Origin: Hygrocybe punicea
Taxonomy: Eukaryota; Basidiomycota; Agaricomycetes; Agaricales; Hygrophoraceae
NCBI GenBank assembly: GCA_963556145.1
Contig: OY744473.1
Span: forward strand, 1,674,001-1,738,000
Length of the DNA: 64,000 nt
Direction: 5' to 3'
This document shows, one piece after another, positions 1 to 10,504 of this stretch. The notes below the pieces were generated by a model, which worked only from the letters and a program-made list of their open reading frames with translations, was not told the DNA's origin and ran no database searches. Each line of letters starts with the position of its first letter. Position 1 is the first letter of the stretch. The translations under genes and the position numbers were made by a program.

Positions 1-770
1 AATTAATGTCCATGTGGCTTGTCGAACATTTGTTGAACAGTGTTTGGCCTGTTCGACACATGTTCGACAAGTCATTGCTTTGTTGATAAATTAAGTGGAA
101 TATATATTCACGTAGATATGGCTTGTCGAACACTTGTTGAACAGTGTTCGGCTTGTTCAACAAGTGTTCGACAAGCCATATCTACGTTAATATATATTCC
201 ACTTAATTTATCAACAAAGCAATGACTTGCCTAACTAATGTGGAAATGACTCGTCGAACACTTGTTGAACAGGCCAAACACTGTTTGACAAGTGTTTGAC
301 AAGTCATTTCTACGCTGATAAATTAAGTGGAATATATATTAACATAGATACGGCTTGTCGAACACTTGTCGAACAGGCCGAACACTGTTTGACAAGTGTT
401 CGACAAGCCGTATCTATGTTAATATATATTTCACTTGAATTATTAACCAAGCAATGACCTGTCGAACACTTGTCGAACAGTGTTTGGCCTGTTCGACAAG
501 TGTTCGACAAGCCGTATCTACGTTAATATATATTCCACTTAATTTATTAATGTAGCAATGACTTGTTGAACACTTGTTGAACAGTGTTCGGCCTGTTCGA
601 CAAGTGTTCGACAAGCCGTATCTACGTTAATAAATATTCCACTTGATTTATTAACTTGGAAATGACTTGTCGAACACTTGTCGAACAGTGTTCGGCCTGT
701 TCGACAAGTGTTCGACAAGTGTTCGACAATTCATATCTATGTTAATAATCATACCATTATATATATTAGC
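1..770. repeat. Nested palindromic satellite built on GTCGAACA words
   Basis: Imperfect units of roughly 100 bp alternate a GC-richer core made of CTTGTCGAACAC and its reverse complement with an AT-rich spacer resembling TTAATATATATTCCACTTAA. Units appear head-to-head, so long inverted repeats result, for example about 77-230 and 300-460. The short core words are also self-complementary. No protein is supported: the small open frames here are by-products of the repeat. It may be a foldback-type element or a local satellite; the left end lies outside the window. Confidence 0.8.
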
Positions 771-1089
771 ATCAAGCATGTTTGGCCTCTTCACCGTGTC
801 ATAAGTTAAGAATATATATTTGTATAGCTACATGACAAATAGCGCTTATCGACATTTTAAGGATGTATTACGGCAAAACTTGAGAATCAAGTACACCATG
901 TTTGGTTGTATGTTATTTGTACACCGCATGTCCGATCAATGTATGCAATGCCGAACATGTGTTGTTGACAGGTCATCTGACTTGGCCAGTTCCCTCATAG
1001 GCCAGGGCATCGACCCTGACATCCAACGTTTTCCGTTCCCCTCATTTCTACCCTCAGACGCCCACCAAAAAGGTTGCACTACATCTACC
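771..1089. other. Upstream region of the first gene
   Basis: This AT-rich stretch lies between the satellite and the first probable start codon. An open frame extends leftward from the gene to about 820 but contains no convincing conserved start, so I treat it as leader or promoter. No clear TATA box or other element stands out. Confidence 0.4.
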
Positions 1090-3019
1090 ATGTCCTTGCC
1101 CGTCGTCAAAACCTCGACTCCTGCTGTCAATCCCGCGGCTTTCAAATACTGGCCTGATGCGCTGCCCAAAAAGCTGCAGGAGCTGCATCGCATTTTCCAA
1201 ATCCAGTACATGGTCCCGCCCAAGATTCCGGCACCCAACAAGGATTCCAGCACCGTCCCCATCTTTTCTCGTAACCTATATGTACTGAAGACTCACCCCC
1301 ACGATGCCACCGCCCGAGGCGAGTTATGGCGCGAAATGCCCGAACGATACGAGGAACCACTCCGTCGCTTAATTTATCAAATGGATATGTACATCTACGC
1401 GACAGCAGCCATCGCATACAACAAGGCACCCAACTACCCGCCGGACTACGTCAAAAACGATAAGGAAGGGACCGATTCACTCTGGGATTACCTCAAGTAT
1501 ACCGACACCATCATGGACGAAATTTGGGCAGAGGTTTTGGTCGCAAAACGGGCCAACGAGGTCACCTGTGACTGGCGAAGCAAGATCTTCGACGATTGGC
1601 TCCTCAAAGAGTTTTATGTCGGCAAGCACTCTCCATCCGCTTTGATTCAACATGGCGCCGTGAACACCGAGATCAAGCCCGAGGACCTAGGTGAGTAGAT
1701 ATATGCATTTCTGGCCAAATGAAATCTCACGTCTGGCATCATAGATTGGGCAAAATATGACGAATCCGTGCCAGCATGGCACAGCAGAACCTCTGCAAAT
1801 TGGTCGTTTGGTGGGCTGCCAGACGCCACAAAGCTCGAAATCATCGGTCAGGTTATTGCATGGTGTAAAGGACATAGCTTCCTCGTCGATGCCGATGTGG
1901 CGGAGGACAATGAAGGTGTGATCTAGAATTACATGTGTGAATGTGCTAATAATATAATACATTTGCAGAAGAGCCGGTTCCCCAAGGCAAGGGCAAGGGC
2001 AAAGCGAAGTCAAAATTGGCCGGAACACAGAAGGTATCTTCCGCTGGTTTGTAAACGTTTTCACCCATATCAGTGGATAGATGTATTGAATATTCAGGTG
2101 ACGCAGGTGGCACAGACAATTCGTCCGAGAAGGATAAAAAGAAGCCCAAGCCCAAGCCCAAGCCCAAGCCCAAGCCCAGTAAGTAGTGTCATTGTCTGTA
2201 ATCATCACACACGGTAACTCCTCATCATCACAGAATGCACCGTGAAGTCCAAACCCGATGACGACGCTGAGGGTGAGTTATTAAATTCTAAATATCAAGA
2301 TTATAACGCAAATTATTCATTCACGCATAGACGATATCAAGATGGAGGAGGACGTAGCCCTGGTAAAGAAGAAACGATCCAAGGCTCAAATGCGTACATT
2401 ACTCACTTTGCTCTAAATAAGGCACTGACATCCCGCAGTCGCTGTCAAAATTGCGCCATCGCGCGGATCCAAGAAATCAGAATCCGAAAAATTGACAGTG
2501 GAAGTTAAACCACCCATCTCCTCCAAGGCGGATGATGTGCCACTGGAATCCGCAAAGTTGGGCTTGCCAGAATGGGGCGGGTTGTTGAGTTGTGATGACG
2601 ATATAATCATGCACAACAACGATGGACCTCCCGAACCCATACAGGAGTCTCTCAGCGGCGATCACGAGGACGGCGAGACAGCAAAGAGGAGGAAGCTGGA
2701 TCTGGCATCGGAGCAAGCGGGCATTATTGCAGAAACGCTCCAGCCAGTGAAGCCTCCGAAGAAGTCTCCGACTCCAGGTATGTACATCACACTTTATATA
2801 GATTTCACATCTGATCATGTCAATATCCTAGGATTCCGTCCCAATACGCATGCATCGTCACGCCATCAGTCGTCAACCCCTGCGGAGCCAGGCGGTTTAT
2901 TAATGGATGTAGATTGGAGCAATATCGTTCCTCCCGATATCCTAGTCTCCATTCCTCCGAGCCAAATGAGGTCTTCATCTCCCAAGGCGTCGACATCCAA
3001 ACTGGACCCTGGGCCTTAA
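1090..3019 (+). CDS. Hypothetical 519-residue protein, eight exons, apparently intact
   Basis: A continuous frame results from exons 1090-1690, 1745-1915, 1969-2046, 2098-2178, 2234-2272, 2331-2393, 2439-2777 and 2832-3019. All introns are 45-55 bp with GT..AG ends; the third uses a GTTTGT donor. The ATG at 1090 has a favourable ACC before it, although the frame is open further upstream. The N-terminal 240 residues look globular and rich in aromatic residues (for example PERYEEPLRRLIYQMDMYIY). The middle has KGKGKAKSK and a KP dipeptide tract, then an acidic and Ser/Pro-rich tail with KRRK. That layout suggests a globular domain with a disordered, possibly nuclear tail. I do not recognise the family. 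No stop or frameshift interrupts it, unlike most neighbours, so it is probably a host gene. Confidence 0.7.
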
Positions 3020-3466
3020 TTTCGGGTGCTGTAAGTCCTCTTTTTGTGGAGTATTAATTATATTTGACTAAAGACACTTTTATCTCAGTCGTTGAGTTCT
3101 GGTAATGATAATCTGTGCCCTCAACGTCCTCCTCTACCACCATTCTTTACATTTGTACAATATCTGTACAATTCTTTTTTTGCTCTATTGAAAATGGCTT
3201 GTGTTACTTTCCTATGACCATAACAATTGAGCACGATAATAAGCAGACACAGATATCACATAAGAAATCGATCTTGGTGACTGAAAATCTGTTTGTCTAA
3301 ATTAAATGTATTAATTTCAGTTCACGTTTGTCATAGTACAGCCACCACAGGTAACATGAGAAGGACAACCTTGGATTATTATGACTTGAGCTAATGAACA
3401 TTCAAATTGAATATATGTAATAAACCAAAACTGCCAACTTTATGGACCAATTAAATGGGGATACAC
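3020..3466. other. AT-rich stretch after the first gene
   Basis: Holds the probable 3' untranslated region of the upstream gene and low-complexity AT-rich sequence. No gene, tRNA or terminal repeat is recognisable. Confidence 0.4.
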
Positions 3467-3690
3467 ATAGGAGACGGATGAGGAATTTTTGCCATCAAAT
3501 AATATTGAAACATCCACTCAAATATTGAAATTATTTTGTTGCTATCATAAGTCCGAAAATGTTGAAAACATATCGTTATCCACTTTTTACAACGTTTTCG
3601 GACTTATGATAACAACAAAAATAATTTTAATATTTGAGTGGATATCTCAATATTATTTGATGGTAAAAATTCCTCATCCATCCCCTGTGA
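3467..3690. mobile_element. Foldback MITE-like inverted repeat, about 224 bp
   Basis: Two arms of roughly 100 bp are reverse complements. The left arm runs from GATGAGGAATTTTTGCCATC through CATAAGTCCGAAAA, and the right arm returns through CGGACTTATGATAAC to TGATGGTAAAAATTCCTCAT. The unpaired centre is only a few tens of bases. No open frame is contained. Target duplications were not resolved. Confidence 0.75.
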
Positions 3691-3972
3691 CAACTGTAAG
3701 AAATCCCCCTCGTATGGTGGCAAGCATAACCATCACTCCAAGGAAAGCTATGACTATTCAGTACTGGAATATTAGGTATGTTACGAAAACATTCAATTAA
3801 ATAAAAACATTATAAAGCTTCAGGCACACCTTATGATGTTTTTGGAAGAGCTTACAAATAAGATAATGTCATATGATCAATCCAATTGTGTTAATTGTTG
3901 TTCATGATCCGAACCACTTAACTAGTTAAATAGATACATGGGCAGTGCTTTCTCTTACTATCACCAATCCAC

Positions 3973-5037
3973 ATGAATCTCCACGATACCATCCATATCT
4001 GCATTGCGGTTTTGACTGTTCTACATTTCCTTGCAAACGCAACCATATTTCCACAACTATGCCAAGACCAACTTATGGATATCTCTCTTGAACCAATTTC
4101 CGTTCCTTTGATATCGACCTTGACCCAAGAATTGGGTGTTTTTCAAAGAAAACTCATAGAACATGAGTTTGCCCCAGATCAGGGCGATGCAACAATACTG
4201 ATGCACATAAATGCAACACAATGTGTAAGGTTCAATGAAATAACAAATAATACTTTGACGCTCAATGCATTATTCGCTTGGACTACATTTAAAGATAGCA
4301 CATTCAATATGCAATTACATTCTATTCAATATGCCAGAACATATTTCTTACCTTCTAAATATCTCTTTGCTTTGTATTGTCTTCTCAAACCTATCACTGT
4401 CCAATGTCGTTGTAAAATGATCAATGCATTGCTCATGCGATCGCTATTGAAACGACATGATTTCAGATCATATTTATTTCATTGCATTACTAGTTCTCTA
4501 TCACATGCAACATTGCTGTGGACCACACTATGTTTCATAATACGGCATAGCCGTTCAAACATAATTGTGTTCAATTTGAATTTATTCAGAAACTTGTTTA
4601 AATCTTTATATATAAATTCCGTTCATAGATATGACTACATTGGTGGTGGTAAACGAATACCAACATTCAAGTTTAGCTTTCTTCAATCTTTCATGCTACC
4701 GTCTAATAATATCAACCATGATTCTGACATATTATTCGAATATGTGGGGCATATTGATGAACAAACAGCCAACACTTTATATGGAGATAGAAAAAAATAT
4801 GTATGTGTTAAAATGCCTTTACATGAACTTCTGCCAAAGTTGACGGTGAAGGATATTGGTGAAATAACAACAATACATGGTATATATTTGTCAAAGACAT
4901 TACAAAGATTACATGGACAAGATCTATCTGTGGCATTAATGAGGCATAATTGTTCAGCTTGTGATACTCATGTTTCTATTTTTCATGTGCATGATATTAA
5001 ATCAAATAAAGATAAGTGTAAAGAGTGGTACAAATGA
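3973..5037 (+). CDS. Helitron N-terminal open frame (354 residues)
   Basis: An uninterrupted frame starts at an ATG. Its last third is the part that looks most like the N-terminus of fungal Helitron proteins, with the segment LHELLPKLTVKDIGEI and a C-x2-C pair in HNCSACDTHVSIF. The first two thirds are AT-rich with weak composition and could be partly non-coding. The stop at 5035 comes just before a second Helitron frame at 5044, so a single ancestral reading frame has probably been split. Role inferred: substrate or DNA binding ahead of the Rep nuclease. Confidence 0.5.
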   Translation: MNLHDTIHICIAVLTVLHFLANATIFPQLCQDQLMDISLEPISVPLISTLTQELGVFQRKLIEHEFAPDQGDATILMHINATQCVRFNEITNNTLTLNALFAWTTFKDSTFNMQLHSIQYARTYFLPSKYLFALYCLLKPITVQCRCKMINALLMRSLLKRHDFRSYLFHCITSSLSHATLLWTTLCFIIRHSRSNIIVFNLNLFRNLFKSLYINSVHRYDYIGGGKRIPTFKFSFLQSFMLPSNNINHDSDILFEYVGHIDEQTANTLYGDRKKYVCVKMPLHELLPKLTVKDIGEITTIHGIYLSKTLQRLHGQDLSVALMRHNCSACDTHVSIFHVHDIKSNKDKCKEWYK

Positions 5038-5043
5038 CAACAA

Positions 5044-6847
5044 ATGACAGAAACATATGAGTGCAGAACAGAAGAAACTCAGACTAAAATGAAAGAAGAA
5101 TTGGACAAGTCAGATGAGCAATCATTTCCTCCTCCTCCACCATCTATTGAATTGAAGGAAACCATAATCAGCAACTGGTGCAGAGATACATCACCTGAAT
5201 GTTTTCAAGAAAGTGGGTGTGCCGTGTGCGGTCAATTGGTTGCATTGAAGAACATGTCTTTATTGTCAAAGACAAAGGTTAATCTGAAAATATTAACTAG
5301 AGACAATATGGGAATCACAAGATGTGAACGATATCATTGTTCTGATCCAATAGAGAATATCAAGGTCCAGTGCTAGATAACACATGTAAATGGATATGCA
5401 AACCATGTATGCTCAGTCTGAATAAAGGCCAAACTCCCAAATATGCTTTGGCGAATGGACTTTGGATGGGAAGAATTCCTGCACAACTTCAAAATCTAAC
5501 ATTTGCTGAACAACTTTTGATTGCCCGTGTTCGTCACAACAAATGTATTGTTCGTGTCTCATCTGGGATGCATAAAATGAAAGCAAATGCCATCATGTTT
5601 CAAAATCCAACACCAAAGATATATCAATGGTTGCCTCCAACAATTAAAGAACTTGATGAAGTGCTAGCCTTCATTTTCACGGGTCCTGCCAGACCAACTC
5701 CAGAAGACATGGAGCGAACACCTTTATTGGTTCGCCAAATGCGAGTTTCTGCAGCTTTAGAATGGCTGAAATTGAATCACATGGATTACTATGATTTAGA
5801 TATCTCCTATGAAAATCTAGCACAATATCCAGATCATGGAATTCCTGTTGTGGTTGCATATCGACCAGCAGACACAAATAAGGAACCGGAAGCCACTAGT
5901 GCATTTGACAATGAAGAGGAAGATGGTGTGGAAGATGGGTCTTGTCCCTTTGTTGTTAGTGGGGTAACTGGCGAAAATCTAGATATTACAAGTCCAAAGG
6001 CATTAATAGCTAGAGCAACCAAGCACTTGATAGATGACCATGGTGGTGTTCTTGCCATAAGCCATGCTAGAAATCCAGAATCGTTCTTTAATAATCCTCA
6101 GTTATATCCTATGATGTTCCCCTGCCTATTTCCATATGGCTTGGGTGGTATTAGCAGCATTGACAAGGATGTTTTAAGCATCAGTGATATGATGCACAAA
6201 AGGCATCTTCTGATGTACCATGACAAAAGATTTCAAACTGATCCCTATTTTCCATTGATTGCATTCAATCAAGAACAAATCAAGGACAGTACAACCGGAG
6301 GATATTTGTTGACTAATAAACATAATTTCAATGATATTGCAGATCGCCTGATGAATATCAATACAGCTGTTTTGGATGACCTCTCTAAAAGATTATCTAG
6401 AGGTGATAGAGTCAAACCAGATACATCGGGGGGAAAAGCATGCTATAAACTCATTTCTGATCTGGATCACGTAGCTGGTCAGGTCAAAGGTTCAATTACT
6501 AACAAGAAATACATGCGAAATGAGATTTGGTCTCTGATATCCTATATTGGTGCTCTGACTTGGTTTATCACTTTTGCACCTGCAGACATCAATCATCCAC
6601 TATGCTTATATTATGCTGACAACAAAGAAAAGTTTTATTCTAAACTACGTCTACCCCAGGATTGTTACAAACTAATCGCAAATAATCCAGTGGCTGGAGC
6701 CCGCTTCTTTCATTTTACTACTGAAATGTTCATCAAACATATATTAGGAATGAATGAATCTCACCCTGGCCTTTATGGAAACACATCAGGTTATTATGTG
6801 ACGGTAGAGGAACAAGGACGTCTTACCTTGCATCTTCATATGCTGTT
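5044..6847 (+). pseudogene. Helitron Rep region, truncated at the HUH motif
   Basis: The frame 5044-5376 contains a Cys pair (CAVCGQL). It must shift by one base near 5368 to continue as the following frame. That frame carries the typical Helitron-like N block (ICKPCMLSLNKGQTPKYALA, then VVSGVTGEN, LFPYGLGGI, YMRNEIWSLISYIGA, NNPVAGARFFHF) and ends with the two-histidine HUH motif RLTLHLHMLLWIKG at about 6817-6858. Everything normally following HUH, including the catalytic tyrosines, is missing because the sequence jumps into the helicase in another frame. It cannot nick DNA as it stands. Confidence 0.85.
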
Positions 6848-7825
6848 GTGGATAAAGGGATGGTTCTTGCACCAACTGGTGGTGCTGCTGCCCTTGTCAA
6901 TGGATCTACATATCACTCAATTCTGGGAATTAATCATGGGGATTCATCTCGTTCCCTTGCACAAGTCTGTGCCAATCTTGATGGTGTGGATTACATTTTC
7001 ATTGATGAGGTGTCAATGTTATCTTGCAGAGATATGTACAAAATCAGTGCTCAGTGTGCAAAAGCACGTGGTGTTTATGATGAACCCTTTGGTGGCATTA
7101 ATATGATATTTGCAGGAGATTTTGGCCAACTTCCACCAGCTATGAGTGGTGCTCCTTTGTACTCCGGAACCATTGGTGTCCAAATCAATTCCAGTCAAAC
7201 TATAGCAAATCAGGAAGCTGCTATAGGCAAAGCTCTTTGGCATCAGATTACAACAGTTGTTATATTACGTGAAAATATGAGACAAACCAATCAGTCCAAA
7301 GAAGATGTCCAACTGAGACAGGCATTGGAAAACATGAGATACAAAACATGTACTCAAGAAGATATTGCATTTCTTCGTACTCGCATTGCAGGAAAAGGTC
7401 CAAATGATCCAAAATTAGCCCAAAAGAAATTCAGGAATGTATCAGTTGTAACTGCATTGAATGCACAAAAAGACAAAATCAATGAACTTGGTATTCAACG
7501 TTTTGCTGCTGAAAATAAAAGACCATTAACATCATTCTATTCCATAGACAAATGGAATGATCCTACTAGTTCCAATAGCAAAAGAAAATCTCATCACATG
7601 TCAACAATTTTGGATCCTATTCGACACACAAAGATATTGGAACCTTCACTCCAAAAGCTACTTTGGAGCCAACCACATGCATCATCCTCTGAGCATATAC
7701 CAGGAAGATTGGACTTATGTGTAGGCATGCCAGTGATGCTGAGAAACAATGATGCAACGGAGTGCTGCATTACCAAAGGAGCAGAGGGCATGGTTGTGGG
7801 TTGGCAGAGTGCAATAGGTCCAGAA

Positions 7826-9454
7826 TGTTACATTTTTCAACTCCGCAACTCCGATTCTGACTCCGCTACCCACAATGACGATTCCACTTTACCATACCCT
7901 CCCTTTTCGTTCCCCTTTACCTTTTGTCTTCTTTTGGACATCATTGTTTATTCTTGTTCTTGTTCTCTTTTCATCCTTTTCTTCTAGAACAATCCAGACC
8001 GACCATGGACACATCCCCACGTTACCTTGCTGTAACCGAATAGTCGCCTTGCCAATGGACATCACTTTCATTGTCTTCGCTGTACAACATACTGTCTTCC
8101 CAAACCAATGCACAATGGCTATCCTCACCAAACAGTTCATAACCGTAATGATCATTGGTGCCATAGCGATCACCTTCCTGATCGGTTTCTACATTGTCAT
8201 GATTTGCCTCTGGAAAAGGCAACCTTCCTTCATTGATGAAACCGACATCCGCCTCGACAGTATACCGACACGTAATTGACAATTGCCATTCCTGGATATT
8301 TGGTTTCTATATTCATACCCTGTGCCTACCATTATCCTCCCTGACGATCCAACGACATTCCTCACCTGCATGCGAACTCTGAACAATCCCCGATCACGAG
8401 ACATTTCACTGTTCTCTCAAATCTGACCATCGCCGGAGCATACTCTTTTGGACTTCGACCACAGACCATACGACTTCCCAAACAGTGAACCAACCCCTAT
8501 CGTATATTGTTCGCACGACACCGCTTCAATGCAGTACCCAACGACTTGTTCCCACAGCTTGTCACTCATGCCATGACTCGAAACCTGGACCCACGTTCAT
8601 TTATCCTTTTCCATCTATAATCCTGATACCTCCCACACTCGTTTACAATGATACCCTTTCTTGGACGAATACCGACATCAGGTGGACCGCATTGTTCCAC
8701 ACACAGGACAAGACACTGCCCCTCGATACGTCATTGACACAGACATCGTCATCCGGTACAGCTTATGCTGTTCACATGTCTGACCTCGACTGGCCCACTG
8801 TCTTAGTTGGTTTTTTCCTCTATACATTCCTTCATTTTCTTTCATACCAACCTTGCCGCTATATCCACGCTACCTCAAGACACTCTCATCACCAACCCCA
8901 CACTGGACGATACCCATCTTCAACCCGACCGTGCAATGCACTTGCCAAACTGCACACTTGCCCGTTACAGCAAGTGTAGACCCCGAATTGGCAATTCTGC
9001 ATGTCACATGATCTGATGACAAATCATCCGAGTCATCCGGACCTCTTCTATCCTCAACGACACCCAGGCCTCCAGTTGGATCGCGAGAACATCGACATGA
9101 GGACGCCTCATGTACGCCTCATGGTAAACACATGGTAGAGTTGGACATGTTGTGGCTTCATGGTTGTATTTCTATTTACCTCCCCTCAAGACCAGTCACT
9201 ATATATACTGTTCTTGTTGTTGGTTCGGACTTTTTCTTCTTTTCCTTTCTTTACGTTTAGTCTGGTTCTTGGGGCAGACTCATCTTGTTTTGGGTAACCC
9301 CCACGGCTCGCAATGACATAGACCTTGACCCCCCCCTCTTAGCAGTGTTGTCTTAGCTGTAAGCAACAATGAAAGCTGCTGTTCTACCCTCTGGAAGCCG
9401 ATCCCCTGTTAAGTTGATTGTTGCCGGAGCCCGCTGCAGAAGCAATCCGTAACA
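7826..9454 (+). mobile_element. LTR-like element, 1629 bp, target duplication CAGAA
   Basis: Begins TGTTAC and ends GTAACA, and is flanked by CAGAA on both sides (7821-7825 and 9455-9459). Removing the element and one CAGAA restores the helicase frame. Interior features include TATATATA at about 9199 and a small transmembrane open frame. A second copy lies in reverse at 26951-28606. The ends and 5-bp duplication fit a solo LTR of a retrotransposon, but 1.6 kb is long for an LTR, so a small non-autonomous element is also possible. Confidence 0.85.
8115..8279 (+). CDS. Small membrane protein frame inside LTR-like element, 54 residues
   Basis: Starts ATG (MAILTKQF) and ends TGA. One hydrophobic helix covers roughly residues 8-32 and is followed by a basic LWKR segment and a Ser/Asp tail ending in PTRN. 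The second copy of the element encodes a 56-residue relative with the same plan. Many differences between the copies are synonymous third-base changes, which is what selection on the protein would give. The function is unknown. The frame stays open upstream to 7875, so the true start could be further 5'. Confidence 0.45.
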   Translation: MAILTKQFITVMIIGAIAITFLIGFYIVMICLWKRQPSFIDETDIRLDSIPTRN

Positions 9455-10176
9455 CAGAACAACAAACTGTACTGGACACTTTATTTGTCAGATTATTGAA
9501 TCCTCCAAAAAAAATTAACATAGAAGGACTTCCTGAAAATGTTGTGCTGATTACAAAACATATCACTTCCACCATGTGCGCATTACCCAATGATGATGTG
9601 ATATCTTTGTTCAGAGAACAAGTGTTGGTACTACCTAATTTTGCAATGACTGATTATGCATGTCAAGGACGTACTCGTCCTAACAATGTGGTCGACCTCA
9701 GTAGTTGTAGAAACCACCAATCCTACTACACTTGCTTATCAAGAAGTGCATCTGCAGCAGGAACTATCATCATGCAAGGCTTTGATCCTAAAGTAATTAC
9801 AGGTGGTGCTTCTGGATATCTCAGGCAATAATTCAGGGAATTAGAACTGCTTGATGAGATTACCAAACTGAAATATCAAGGACTCTTACCAGACCATGTC
9901 AAGGGAGATCAGCGAAATTCTATCATTGATCAATTTAGAAAATGGAAAGGAAAGTCATATATTCCAAAAAACATTCATCATGCTATCGCATGGAAAGCCA
10001 CAGAGCAACTAAATCAATACACAACACAGCCCTCTCCATGGCAATTAATTAAACCTATGAACAAAAATCAAAAGGCAGATTACAGAAACCTCAACTTTGT
10101 TCCTGCAAAAGGAACTGTTCCAATCACTGTCACTCATAAAAATTCCACAGCCAATGTACTGTGCCTAATTGGGTAG

Positions 10177-10504
10177 TCGGTCACACTAGACGTTTGGGAC
10201 AAATTATACTCAGTACAAGAGGATCGACACCAAAGTTAAGGTGTGATCTGATGGACAGACATATGGAGAATATATCTTCACGGTTTCAGAATTTTTGACC
10301 ATGAATTGCAGTAGCCACGAATTCTTTTCTGGAGTGGGTGCCAACATTGCCCAGTATGGGTTACTCAGCCACCCATGCGAAAAACTTAGAGTCACACAAA
10401 GTGGGTCTCAAAACTGAGCGTCATTGCACCGTAACAAAACAAATACAAAAAAAAAAGGTGTGGGGCATACTACATAATGATACAAACAAAAGAAGACCAC
10501 GTCA
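10177..10504. other. Junction between Helitron and pogo remnants
   Basis: Probably holds the 3' end of the Helitron and the 3' end of the minus-strand pogo element. There is an A-run at about 10447. I see no gene and could not fix the Helitron terminus. Confidence 0.4.

Larger units (their letters stand above)
6848..10176 (+). pseudogene. Helitron PIF1-family helicase, split by an insertion
   Basis: The frame begins inside the helicase at motif Ia (LAPTGGAAALVNGSTYH). The Walker A loop has been deleted. Walker B (IFIDEVSM) and the GDFGQLPP motif follow. The coding sequence stops making sense at 7825, where a 1629-bp element is inserted, and resumes in frame at 9455 with LDTLFVRLLNPP. The C-terminal motifs TDYACQGRTRPNN and SYYTCLSRSASAAGT are present. 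A TAA at 9829-9831 interrupts the tail, which otherwise reads on to a TAG at 10174. With no Walker A, a stop and an insertion, the helicase is inactive. Confidence 0.9.
3691..10200 (+). mobile_element. Helitron remnant, internally deleted and interrupted
   Basis: Plus-strand blocks in order match a fungal Helitron: an N-terminal Cys-containing region, a Helitron-like N domain with the HUH-type motif, then PIF1 helicase motifs and the conserved C-terminal tail. A deletion joins nuclease to helicase near 6848, a frameshift lies near 5368, a stop lies at 9829, and a 1629-bp LTR-like element sits inside the helicase. The terminal CTRR and hairpin were not located, so both ends are approximate. 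Confidence 0.85.

Noticed and set aside
1..770. CRISPR-like regular repeats
   Set aside because: The repeats are inverted and variable with repeat-like spacers, and the window is clearly eukaryotic.
7875..8114. N-terminal extension of the small membrane protein
   Set aside because: The second copy is frameshifted relative to it upstream of the ATG, so only the part from the ATG is conserved.
8485..9016. Additional frames in the LTR-like element (for example LDWPTVLVGF)
   Set aside because: Indels between the two copies break the frame, so there is no evidence of selection.
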